From assembly GCA_007115705.1 (NCBI GenBank), contig QXEO01000144.1, forward strand, positions 186,001-250,000: DNA of 64,000 nt. Direction: 5' to 3'. Made by a program: the position numbers and the translations under genes. Positions 42,716 through 53,056 of this stretch are shown here, in pieces. Positions within the stretch are counted from its first letter, which is position 1; the number at the start of each line of letters is the position of its first letter. Source of the stretch: Dactylis glomerata. Taxonomy: Eukaryota > Streptophyta > Magnoliopsida > Poales > Poaceae. The notes beneath the pieces are model-generated. The model was not told where the DNA came from. It did no database searches and worked only from the letters and a program-made list of their open reading frames with translations.

Positions 42716-43234
42716 AGTCATTAGAGGGATTTCAAAAAAATCAAAGAAAAGAAAATAAAAATATTTTTTTTTTGATTTTTCAAAAATTCATTTTTTTCAA
42801 AAAAATAACTGAAATTACCTGTGCCTACGGCATTGTTGTGCCGACGGCTCATCATGGCCGTCGGCCTATAGCTATGGTGACAGCTAAACCTGTGCCGACG
42901 GCCATATGGCCTGTGCCGACGCCCGCCTATGCCGACGGTGATGTGCCGACGGTGGCCGTCGGCATAGAGTGTGCCGACAACATTTTTAGCTGTGCCGACG
43001 GCTACAGGCCGTCGGCACCTTGTCTGCTTCGCGTAGTGATGCTTAAATTCTTTCGACATGTGGTACGTACGTACTACGGTGAGGAGAGGATGCGACACGA
43101 GACACAGGGACGCAGGGCGATCGTACGGCGACCACGCTCTTTCTCCCTTATCTGAAAGATGTCAATCGCCACGAGACCGTCCTAGCTCGATCGGTAGCAC
43201 ATGAAATGCACTAGATCAGATGGACCCGGCCATT

Positions 43235-43941
43235 CGGCCGCCGGCGTATCTGCGGGATTCCCCTCCCTCCGCCGGCCGCTCTGGCGGCGGGAGGGTGGGG
43301 AATCCCCAGATCTGCGCTCCGGCGTGTAGATAGGGGGCTTGTGGACGGCATGGCTGCGGGGGGGGGGGGGGGGTGGTCGGCGTCGTCCTTTTGGTGCTCT
43401 GCGGCTTCCCCTCCTCGGCGTCGTCCTCGGCGGCGCTTCCAGGCTGCAGGTACGTCTCAGCTCGGCCGCCTCTTTCTCCGGCGTCGGCGGCGAGCTCGTG
43501 ACGGGTGTACAGGAGGCCGGACGGGAAGATGCAAGGCTGCTGCTGTGTGGGTGTGCGGCGTGCTGGTGGAGGATCTGGCCACCTCCGGTGAGGTGGTGTG
43601 GCGCTGGCCCCAGATCCGGAGCGGTTGGAGCTTGGGGCAGGTCCCCGGCCGATGTTCGATCTCCGTCCTCAGATCCAGCTCGGTGGAGTTGGTGGTTGCT
43701 GCGGCTTTTCAACGCCTTTGGGCTACGAGTTCTTCCGCTCCGTGTGTGAGGGCTCCGGGTGGCGGTCTTCGTCGTCTCCGGCGATGGAGGTTGCGCGCGG
43801 CGGAGTTCTTAGAGGTTGACGATGGCGGGGCGCAGCAGTGCTGCCCTCTGTATTTTCCTGGTTTTTTCTTTGCTTGTATCCGGTCTTGTAATGTTTCCTT
43901 ACTAGTATGAATACAAGTATGAAAAATCAAAAAAAAAAAAA
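43235..43941 (+). mobile_element. Poly(A) retroposon (707 bp) with 16-bp target duplication
   Basis: GATGGACCCGGCCATT (43219-43234) and GATGGACCCAGCCATT (43942-43957) flank it. It ends in an A run after CTTGTAATGTTTCC... and CAAGTATGAAAAATC. It is GC-rich, with a 16-G run at 43358-43373. The long overlapping frames in it have no motif. A LINE-mobilised non-autonomous retroposon is the best fit. Copy C lacks it. Confidence 0.85.
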
Positions 43942-45117
43942 GATGGACCCAGCCATTAATCAACTCCGCACAAGCTTAGCGGCCGTGAGAAGACGAGCCC
44001 GCAAGACGCCAAACGGGGTGCATATCATTGGCGGCAAACACCAGGTCGACACCTGGCGTTGTCGTCATCACAATCGCTATTACCAAAACGAAAATAAAGG
44101 AAGATAAAACCCTCTTCTTTCGCGCTGGTTATCCAGGACCCGTTCGTCCCCTCTCGAGCACACGGGTGCCTGACGCGGAGCCACGCCGATGTTTACACTA
44201 ACTACTACAGTACCTGCAGGGGCGGGCTGGTCATTTTTCGCAACTAGCTACTGCAGCGGATTGCACTTGCACGTGTCGACCTTTATTTGTCACGGCGAAT
44301 TATTTGTCACCCTGATTGCGTCAAAATCATCAATCATGCTTGTTACAGTATCAATTTTGCTTTCTTTTCCGAACCATATTTGCTGTACGTTGACAATTAT
44401 TAAAGTCAGGGACTGCCTGCACCCCTGCAAAGTGGGCTTCACCCTGCTACATAGGCTTAGGGTGTGTTCGGTTGTAGAATTAGATGGAACGGAATGGGAC
44501 GGTTTCATTCCTGGGAGGCGTTCTCGCGTTCGGTTACGGGATAGGATGGAATGGCCTCGTTCCCCGAAAGAGAATATTCGATACAGATGCGGAACGCACC
44601 CATCCGGCCAAATCGGACGGACGAGGTGGAACTGAGGCCGATGGAAAAAAGAAATGCATCTCGTCTCCCCGTCGAGCCCTATTCTCACCGTTCTCTCCAC
44701 CCCGCTCTCTCCTTCCCGCACGGTCGCCGCCACATCCACCCACGCCGGCGCCGCCACCATCTCCCACGCACGCAGAGGCGGGTTCAGGCGGGAGCAAGCG
44801 GGAGGGACCCGGAGCAGGCGCGGCGGGGACGGATGAGGCAGAGCCGGGGAAGGGCGGGAGATGGCTGGAGCAGGCGCGACCGCGGCGGATTTCGAAGCAC
44901 TGGCGCCGGATTTCGAAGGTGAGCTCGATTTCGATCCAATATTTGGCCCGATTTTCTTTCCTGTCCCTTCTATCAAAAAATCGCATGAGTGCTATGAAAA
45001 TACATGATATTTCTTCACAATATGTGCTGATCTATGATGATGCTCGAATTTATGATATGAAATACATGAAATCCATGAAAAGTTGCTATCAACTGTATGA
45101 AATTTCTTGGAAATATA

Positions 45118-45199
45118 CATGTATCTTCTTTATTAGCAGTGTATAAATTGTTTGTATGCATGTATCTTCTTTATTAGCAGTGTATAAATTGTTTGTATG
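45118..45199. repeat. 41-bp tandem duplication before the transposase exon
   Basis: CATGTATCTTCTTTATTAGC... is repeated exactly at 45118-45158 and 45159-45199, just before the acceptor GCATTGTAG. Confidence 0.95.
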
Positions 45200-45207
45200 C
45201 ATTGTAG

Positions 45208-45570
45208 ATGGGCAAAAGCATGGATAAAAGGAAAAGGCTGATTAGGGGAGCTGCTGTTTTTGTTGTTTGGGCTGCGATTGTGGTAGCTGTTCGGGTCTTA
45301 AAAAGAAAGAGAAGACCACGTATTTCCTATGGGCCAATGCATGAAAGAGATCGGATGAGAACTGAGAATCTCACTAGTAAAATATGGCACTCAGATGTGA
45401 CTTGTATGAACATGTTACGGTTTAACAGAGCTTCTTTCTTTAGGCTGTGTGAGATAATGAGAGAACGCAAGTTGCTAGAAAATAGTGTCCATTTATGTGT
45501 GGAACAGAAAGTGGCAATGTCCATTTATGAAAATCTGTGGCATGAACTAGTATGCCATTCTTTTGGATGA
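45208..45570 (+). pseudogene. PIF/Harbinger transposase, N-terminal exon only
   Basis: The ATG at 45208 follows a splice-acceptor-like GCATTGTAG. The 120-residue frame has a hydrophobic segment (AAVFVVWAAIVVAVRV) and then ISYGPMHERDRMR, CMNMLRFNRASFFRLCEIMR and LCVEQKVAMSIYENLWHELV. These match the conserved N-terminal region (DUF8040 type) that precedes the DDE nuclease in plant Harbinger transposases. The catalytic DDE part is absent, the frame ending in a stop soon after the conserved VAM, so the element cannot move itself. The neighbouring inverted termini agree with the class. Confidence 0.8.
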
Positions 45571-45982
45571 ATGTTGGACTATTTGGACTACTTTGCAATG
45601 AAGTTGGACTATTTGGAGGATTATATGTTATTTGATTTGAAATCAGCGTTGTGTTGTTCGAATATACTTGTTTTCATTGTGAATATTTATTTGTTGCTAT
45701 TTATTGCTGAAAATATAGGTGAAATTCTGCCAAAATTTTGATTAATATTGTGATACTAAAAATCATACAGCAGTGGTAAGCTCACCATTCATGTTAAAGA
45801 GGTGACCACATGCCACTTGTAGCCATTCCATTCTCATCCCATTCCAAAACCGAACACATGGATGGAATGGTTCCGTGACAATTTTTTGTCCAAACCGAAC
45901 ACATGGATGGAATGGTTCTGTGACAGTAGAATGGAATTGTTCCATTCCATTCCCTCACATTCTACAACAGAACACATCCTTA

Positions 45983-47700
45983 AAACCCCATATACAATGT
46001 TTGCACAAATATGCACTCTCTTCGAACCATAATAAGTATGATTGATATAGTACAAAGCTCAACCCTGACTGCTTAGACCTGCCTGACTAGTGGTGCTGAT
46101 GGTTAGGCTTGAACTTCTTGAAAATTGGTCACTGAGTAGACTCACTTCTCTCCCAATGAATCCTCTTCTGATCGAGGAGCTCAGGTCCATCTTATGCTCA
46201 CAATATATCTCGGAACATCTGGCTCTCCAGAGAAAGGCGAAGTCTCAACTTCTTAACCATGGATGCGAGTTATATTTACTTATAGAGTGAGTGGGATGGA
46301 GTATAGAAAAAGGGGTTATACTGTCCCTTCTGTCCAAGCCATTTTACTATAAATGCATGTATCTACCCATGTTGCAGTGTGTAGATTCACTAATTTCACA
46401 AACATGTATTTAAGTTTTGCAGGGAGTAAGAAATAATCAAAATACTAACGCTAGACATAAGTAATTTCCCCGATCTCTTGATGATAGTTTTATCAACACA
46501 AAATATTTAAACATAATAATACGTCAACACAACATACGGTATCCTCGGCTCTCATTGCCATACACTTGTTGCCAATTCAACACAAATCTAATGCAATGTA
46601 AATCATTGATTACATGGTACTTTGATGAAACAATGTTGAAATAGAGAACATTTTAAGCTCTACAGTGTCCTATTTGATCTAAGTTGAGCATTTGGGAACT
46701 TGAACTTTGAAATAGATTTGCATTTCAAAGTATTATTTTTTCTACTAGGTGTCATAAGTTTACATGGAGTTATGTATACGGAACATATCAGTCTTGTTTA
46801 TGTGTTATTTTGTCTATGCCTAACGATTTATATAAAAAATGAGACTAGAGGGAAACATCCCTCGCCTTACTTTTATAGAAGAATTCATGAGTACGCGTTG
46901 GTATTGCGAGCATGGAGGCTTAAACCTAGGCAGGCATGCACCAGGTCTAACGTATCATGATATCTTTAGGTATACACTTATGAATATCCAACAACATCTA
47001 ACAGCTATAAGATGATTATGTACAATTCTGAAGATTTGAGGGAGGCTATATGTTTAGGTATGATTATGCAGGTCTATATAGATCGAAGGGTTGTGTCAGT
47101 GTTTTTCTTGGTACGGAAAAATACCGGTGGTAATTGGGATAACCGATTTTCAGAAATACCGGTCCGATTTGCCAAGATTTTTCAAACAAATCTATAAATT
47201 CATCAGAAAATTTACCGAATAATCTTTTAATTTGAATATTATATAAATACCGGTAATTTGTCAGGTAGAACTCAGTGGTAACCAGAATAACCATTTTTTC
47301 AAGCAAAATTTCAGAAATACCATTCGAGACAGAAAAAAAAAATCCTCGCTGTGATCCAGTAATAAAAATAGCTTACCCCTAAGGTACTTTACATTTTTTT
47401 GGGGAATTTTTTGCACTCACTCTTTTTTTGTTAGCTTATTTTTAGCCTTTAGTATATAGACTACATTACGGAATCGAGAATATATAGTCTCAATTGCAAA
47501 CAAGAAAGAAACGGAATATAAGTCTCAACATTCACACATGTATTCTACGCTGTGTTTCATGTGAAGTTCATGCATGCCAAAAATCACGGGCGCCATAAAG
47601 ATGCGCGCGCATGTGCCCCGATACCAGGATCAATGAGCTATCCACTCGATTGCCCCTGATGACGCAAACTAGGTGATCAACAACCCATTTCGCCCTCGTG
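45983..47700. other. Intergenic DNA upstream of the NAC gene
   Basis: No gene is supported. An AT-rich patch at about 47,090-47,330 with repeated AATACCGGT and its complement may be a short inverted-repeat transposon. The rest has no feature that I can name. Confidence 0.45.
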
Positions 47701-47745
47701 ATGCTAATCCACCCACCACCTCGCAAGCGGACAAGCCATGGCAGC

Positions 47746-47752
47746 TATAAAT
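47746..47752 (+). promoter_or_regulatory. TATA box of the NAC gene
   Basis: TATAAAT lies about 170 bp before the start codon, preceded by CATGGCAGC and followed by a C/A-rich leader, giving an untranslated leader of roughly 130-140 bp. Confidence 0.6.
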
Positions 47753-47916
47753 CCACGCCCAAGTCCGTGCATCTCAAAAATTTCAAGCCTCCCATAAGCA
47801 ATCAAGCAGTAGCCATCCTCTCGTCCTCCCGCCTTCCATGTAGCTACCAAGCTCTCACTGTCACCATACATCATCAGCACACACAACTGCCAGCTCATAC
47901 CGATTCCATTCCCACC

Positions 47917-49198
47917 ATGCCGAGCTCCGCCGCCATGCCCGCCCTCCCTCCCGGCTTCCGGTTCCACCCCACCGACGAGGAGCTCATCGTCCACTATCTC
48001 TCCAGGCAGGCCGCCTCCATGCCCTGCCCCGTGCCCATCATCGCCGAGGTCAACATCTACAAGTGCAACCCATGGGACCTCCCCGGTATGCATATACAAC
48101 TCATCAGCCTTCGATTAATCAACTCGATCAATCTCTAATGAATCTTCTTGGTTTGTGTTTCGCGCGCAGGCAAGGCCTTGTTCGGGGAGAACGAGTGGTT
48201 CTTCTTCAGCCCGAGGGACCGCAAGTACCCCAACGGCGCGCGGCCCAACCGCGCCGCCGGGTCCGGGTACTGGAAGGCCACCGGCACCGACAAGGCCATC
48301 CTGTCCACGCCGGCGAGCGAGAACATCGGGGTAAAGAAGGCGCTCGTCTTCTACCGGGGGAAACCGCGGAAGGGCGTCAAGACCGACTGGATCATGCACG
48401 AGTACCGCCTCGCCGCCGTCAACGGCAAGACCACCAAGCGCAGAGGATCGTCCATGAGGGTGAGATTTTTTTCTTCGCTTTTTTCAGGAGATGTTTTATT
48501 CACTTTGGTAGTAGTGGCAGCAGTTACTTGCAAGCTACTACTACGTCTTACTCACTACAAGAGAATAATTTGCATTTGAAATGTCTAGTTACTGAATTAA
48601 TCTGATATTTTTGTGTATCCAGCTGGATGACTGGGTGCTGTGTCGGATCCACAAGAAGTGCAGCAGCAACTTGCCCAACATCTCCTCTGACCAGGACCAG
48701 GAGCAGGAGAGCTCGACCGTGGAGGACTCCCACACCAACAACACTGTATCCTCCCCCAAGTCTGATGCTCTCGACGGCGACGGTGACGATCAGCTCCAGC
48801 TGCAGCAGTTCTGCCCCATGGCCATGACCAAGTCCTGCTCCATCACCGACCTCCTCAGCACCGTCGACTACGCCGAGCTCTCGCAGCTCCTCCTCGACGG
48901 CGATGCAAGCGGGTCGTTGTCTGATGCCGCCGCCGTGGCTGCCTCTGCCTATCAGCCGCCGGAAAGCCCGCTTACCTACGGCCAGCTGCCTCCATGGCAA
49001 ACACTTAACTATAACAACAACAATCACGTCGACGTGCCACTGCTAGATGATTACGCTAACGGCAACCATAATAAGCATAACGGCATGAAGCGGAGGAGAT
49101 CCAGTAGCACCTTGTTCTGCAACCAGCTGCAGCTCCCAGCAGATCAGTACAGCGGCATGCTGATCCACCCCTTCCTGAACCAGCAGCTGCACATGTGA
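47917..49198 (+). CDS. NAC29-like: NAC transcription factor, NAC29/NAP-like
   Basis: Three exons: 47917-48085, 48170-48459, 48623-49198, with GT-AG introns and an intact frame of 344 residues. Residues ~10-165 form the NAC DNA-binding domain with all five subdomains: LPPGFRFHPTDEELIVHYL; PIIAEVNIYKCNPWDLPGKA; ENEWFFFSPRDRKYPNG and RAAGSGYWKATGTDK; GVKKALVFYRGKPRKGVKTD; DWVLCRIHKK. The variable C-terminus is rich in Q, S and acid residues and ends DQYSGMLIHPFLNQQLHM, which I recognise as the tail of the wheat NAC29 / NAP-like group linked to senescence and stress. It would act in the nucleus as a dimer. Compared with my memory of NAC29, W-Y-F is W-F-F and KPPKG is KPRKG. It could be a paralogue, not NAC29 itself. 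Confidence 0.93.
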
Positions 49199-49267
49199 AT
49201 AAGTGACACCTCGGAGATCGACCATGAAACTGGAGTGTTTTACTGCTCCATCTGAACTTGCTACTAA

Positions 49268-49628
49268 CCGTCACGGGTGCCCGAACCCAAACCGCCGCGA
49301 AGTGATGCGTTCCCCGGCGATCTGGGGGACCGTGGTGGCCGCTAGTCGTCGGAAGGGGGCCCTTGGGCAGTTCGCCCCTGTTCCTCGGCGGCATCGCCTG
49401 GAGGACGCCGGCGAAGGGTGACGGAGATGCCTCAGGACTTGATTGCAAGTTATCTTTTAGTTCTAGGGTGGTTTCTGTAAAAAGTAAGGCATTTTTCGTA
49501 GATAGGAGATTTCCTAGGGCTAATTTAGAAAAAAGGCTGCACTTAATTATGTACCTGTCACCGTTACCGTTTAATGGAAACAACTCGGGGTCCTTCTAGA
49601 CCCCGACCCCCGTGTTCAAAAAAAAAAA
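49268..49628 (+). mobile_element. Short poly(A) retroposon just downstream of the NAC gene
   Basis: GAACTTGCTACTAA occurs at 49254-49267 and 49629-49642, flanking a 361-bp insert that ends in an A run. It starts CCGTCACGGGTGCCC. No tRNA-like box is obvious, so it is a 5'-truncated or SINE-like retroposon. It lies 70 bp after the stop codon, probably in the 3' untranslated region or at its end. Confidence 0.88.
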
Positions 49629-50770
49629 GAACTTGCTACTAAGCTTGGGCTATGTAGTGGAGCGGTGTCTTTTTGGCCATTTTGAGAGTAATTAAGCTAT
49701 ACCAAGTTAGAACCACCCCTCGAAAATAAGCATATGGATATAATCTGTTAAAGTTATAATCGTATAATAAACTGAATTCTACAGGTATACAGGGAGTAGG
49801 AGATGTCAGTTGGCTAGGCAAAATCACATAAAAGTGAACTTTCAAATGCAAATTTCATCTGATCAAATGTCAGAATAACTGTAGCAGTGTGGCTAGGGGT
49901 ACCAGAGGCGGGTTTTATTACTAGCATTTAGTTACTCACCAACAAAAGCATTGTAGTAAGTATAATATTTACAAAGCATGTCTCTAGCAGATATTTCCAA
50001 TTAAATAGATCTCATGGAAGGGAAAATGGGCAAGTCTGTGGCACTCAACCAGGTACCCTCACTCTGAAGAAAATCATATCGATTGCCCTTCAAAGAAAGA
50101 ATGAAGCAAAATATCAGATGCAAAGATTTTCACAGAAATTAATTAGCAAACAATAAGTCTAATGCGAATATGATGGATACCATATATAGACTACTTGACT
50201 GGGATAGTTTATCACAGGGGGAGGGTAATAATTTAACGGTAACTTTAAACTGAGGAAACATGTTATTCTAATTTTGCACTATGAGTAAATTCCATTATGG
50301 TATTTATTTGAATCTATCATTTCTATATCAGTTTTGTTCTTTAGACTGAAGTGATATTTATTTGGCGAATCAGGATTTCTATAGTTGACTCCTGACAAGA
50401 GCGAAGAAGGGAACTTTGAAGTGCTTGGTCGTTTGGTCTACTGATGTAGTGTATGGTTTTGAAGACTGATGTTATTTGGATTTAGTGATGTTGTCCACTA
50501 AGGGGAGGTTGTTATTCGTGTTGGAACATTTTTTATTTTTTGTTTTCCTTTCATACGCATCTAGCTGCTGACACACTCCAGTGTAAATTTAAATCTTAGT
50601 ACTCATACTTTATTTACAAGTGAACCCTCGTTGTATCTGTATTGACCATATGTATGAAAGAGTATCCAATTGTCTTGTGTTCATATGTCAAAATAATATT
50701 TGTATATGTATTATTCTTTTACTGAATCACCACAGTGTAATTTATAGAGAGCAAATGTCTTTACGCTAAG

Positions 50771-51469
50771 AAAGACATAAAAGAATGCATCGACGTGGTT
50801 ACTCTTGAGACATGCCAGGATGTATCTAAATGAACTATATAAATGTCTCAAAATGAGAACAAAAAGTCATGAAAAGGTGTCTCTGACTCTACATGACAAT
50901 ATGTATGTACACAATGCTTTTATATTTCTAAAGACCGAATAAAATATCTCATTGAATGTGTCTCTACATTTCTAGAGATCGATACATTGCTACAACAAAA
51001 TGCTTCCACTAATGTTTGGGACAAGCCAAAATTGCCGCATAAAAGTGCCTCTATACCTATACATACATATTCTCGTGTATCTTTAAAGTGACTCTGTGTA
51101 TACAGATACACAACCCAGTATTACAAAGTGATTGTATGCCACATATAGGTATTTCAAAAAATGACTTTATAGTCCAAGAGACACTGCACGGAGTGTGGCA
51201 CTTTTGAGACAACGTGTAAAATATCTCTACAACTAGGTAATGGCACTATAAGCAGTAGCGGAGCCAACATGGTGGAAGGGTGCGGTGGGCCCATGCTAAG
51301 ATTTGGCTCAGCCCATATGTCTTATATAAAAATTAAGAAAAAAAATGAAACAAAGCCCAGCCCAATTTAGGTCTGCCCCACCCTAAAAAAAATGGGTTGA
51401 ATTCGCCACTGTCTATAAGTGTCTCTACGGAATCAAAATAGTGCCTATATGGCCAGTTCTCTTGTAGTG
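50771..51469. mobile_element. CACTA right-end remnant, copy C
   Basis: Counterpart of 33979-34491, ending AGTTCTCTTGTAGTG. It is interrupted by the hAT MITE at 51253. Confidence 0.6.
51253..51411. mobile_element. hAT-type MITE (159 bp)
   Basis: The termini CAGTAGCGGAGCC and GAATTCGCCACTG form an imperfect inverted repeat. It is flanked by ACTATAAG (51245-51252) and TCTATAAG (51412-51419), an 8-bp target duplication with one change. Copy B has the empty site CTCTATAAGTTCTC. Confidence 0.88.
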
Positions 51470-52121
51470 TTTGTACCTAAGCCGCCGGGCTGCAATGGAG
51501 AAACTGCCCAAAATTATATACCATGTAATGTAAAATGGCACATTAGCTAGCACAGGGTGCTTGGTTAAGTGGATCTCAATATTTTCTCCAGCTATGCACG
51601 TACTTGCAGTCCCGGCAAGCTAGAAGGCATGTGTGTAGTGACGTGTGATCGATGTTAATCTGCGAAAAAATACACAAGAATTTATAAGTTGATTAACGCC
51701 GCATATGTGCACGCGTGCATACAACTTGCAAGAAATTCAAATGACTAGGGATGACCTCATCTAATGTGAACATTGCAGATAGGCTTTTGGCGCTTGTCTT
51801 GGCACGAAATTTTTCTTTTGTTGGCAGAAGGCACGGAATCAACAAGACTGGCTATAGTATTACCAACTTCTTAGGCCAACTACAGCATGTCCTTGTGTGT
51901 ACGTTCGCTCGAGTTAAACTCAACGCATAGCTACTAGCTATATCCCGCACGGTGAACGGCTCTAACATGTATAGATTCGTCCTCCCTAGTACAGCCAAGG
52001 AGTGAATCCACCGAGTCTTTACATCATCACACTATGTATATATAGTTACTCCCTTCGTTTATAAATATAAGATGTTTTAGGTTTGTGAAGCATATGTATC
52101 TAGATAAGTTTTAATATGTAT

Positions 52122-52279
52122 ATTCAAGTGAACTAAAATATCACTGGTAAAAAAAAGGCCATTGGTCCCGGTTTGTAAGGCTCATTTGTCCCGGTTGCTC
52201 ATTCAAGTGAACTAAAATGTCACTGGTAAAAAAAGGCCATTGGTCCCGGTTTGTAAGGCCCATTTGTCCCGGTTGGAGC
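52122..52279. repeat. 79-bp tandem duplication across the MITE/CACTA junction
   Basis: ATTCAAGTGAACTAAAAT...CCCGGTTG is present at 52122-52200 and 52201-52279. Each unit contains Stowaway DNA followed by the CACTA 5' end, so it arose after the CACTA insertion. Confidence 0.92.
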
Positions 52280-53056
52280 AACCGGGACTAACAAAGCGGG
52301 ACTAAAGACTGGAGCCTTTAGTCCTGGTTGTTTACGAACCGGGACCAATGGGCCTCCACGTGGCCCGGGTCATATGCTACGGCTGGAGGACCTTTGGTCC
52401 CGGTTCGTAACACAAACCGGGACTAAAGGCCCCTTGATGCACGGAGAGTTTCCGTGATGGTGAAGTTCATCTCTTGGACGGTGATATAGTACAGCCGAGA
52501 TCGATGTAGAGTCATCGGCTCCATTGGAGAGAGAGAGCGAACTTCTAGGCCGACGCCGCGATGTGAAGATGTGCTATGGAGATGTATGTTTAGGGGAGGA
52601 TTAGAGGATGAAGAAGATGCTTAAGATGAGTGCATCTTATATAGTAGAGAGAGGGAGATGAAGAGCAAGCCGCCGCCGGCGATGTGATTAAGGCCGGCCA
52701 GTGTTCCGATGCGTCCCGCTCGATACCGGAGCGATTGCTCTAATGGCTAGCGATCGCGTTGTAACTGGCGCGGGAAGCGACGGTTCGTTTGAACGGGCCT
52801 TTGGTCCCGGTTGGTTACAGGAACCGAGACTAAAGGGTGTCTTTTCGTCCCGGTTTGCGCCACCAACCGGGACTAAAGGCCCCTAGCCATTAGTCCCGGT
52901 TGGTGGCGCAAACCAGGACGAAATGGCACATTTGAACCGGGACTAATGATCCTTGGCCCACATTTTTGATGGAACCGGGACTAATGCCACCATTAGCCGC
53001 GGGTCGGATTGTTTGGGGACTAAAGGTTCGTATGGAAGGCATTTTTTCTACTAGTG
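52221..53056. mobile_element. Small CACTA element (836 bp) in the Stowaway MITE
   Basis: CACTGGTAAAAAAAGGCC at 52221 and TTTTTTCTACTAGTG at 53056, with TGT on both sides (52218-52220, 53057-53059). Many subterminal GGTCCCGGTT / AACCGGGAC units in both orientations. No transposase. Confidence 0.88.

Larger units (their letters stand above)
40286..43038. mobile_element. CACTA element without transposase (2.75 kb)
   Basis: Starts CACTACGGGAGTG at 40286 and ends CGCGTAGTG at 43038. The flanking triplets ACG and ATG differ by one transition. Both ends carry many subterminal GTGCCGACGGC / GCCGTCGGCAC units in both orientations (about 40,305-40,590 and 42,830-43,020), a hallmark of CACTA transposase binding regions. 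The interior holds a 668-bp tandem repeat and a 5S-rRNA-like sequence but no coding gene. It is a private insertion in copy B. Confidence 0.85.
32592..44300 (+). repeat. Local duplication, copy B with many insertions
   Basis: Starts CAGTTGGCTAGGCAAAA, the same as copy C at about 49,806. It keeps the order of shared blocks to GCGGATTGCAC(T/G)... CACGTGTC(G/C)ACCTTTATTTG near 44,260. Removing insertions (solo LTR, 228-bp duplication, Stowaway, fold-back element, CACTA, retroposon) leaves roughly 4.8 kb, similar to copy C. The 39,541-40,285 stretch has no clear counterpart in C. Confidence 0.75.
44460..45979 (+). mobile_element. PIF/Harbinger element with TTA target duplication
   Basis: TTA at 44457-44459 and 45980-45982. 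The termini are GGGTGTGTTCGGTTGTAGAAT and the complement of GGATGTGTTCTGTTGTAGAAT, with further inverted GGAATGG-rich DNA. It carries only the beginning of a transposase gene (45208-45570). Confidence 0.88.

Noticed and set aside
43182..43910. Overlapping 130-190-codon frames on both strands
   Set aside because: They lie wholly inside a poly(A) retroposon with a G16 run, have biased composition, and no domain or splice context.
44290..44976. 228-codon minus-strand frame at the left of the Harbinger element
   Set aside because: It spans the element boundary at 44460, is low-complexity in its GC-rich part, and runs against the transposase gene.
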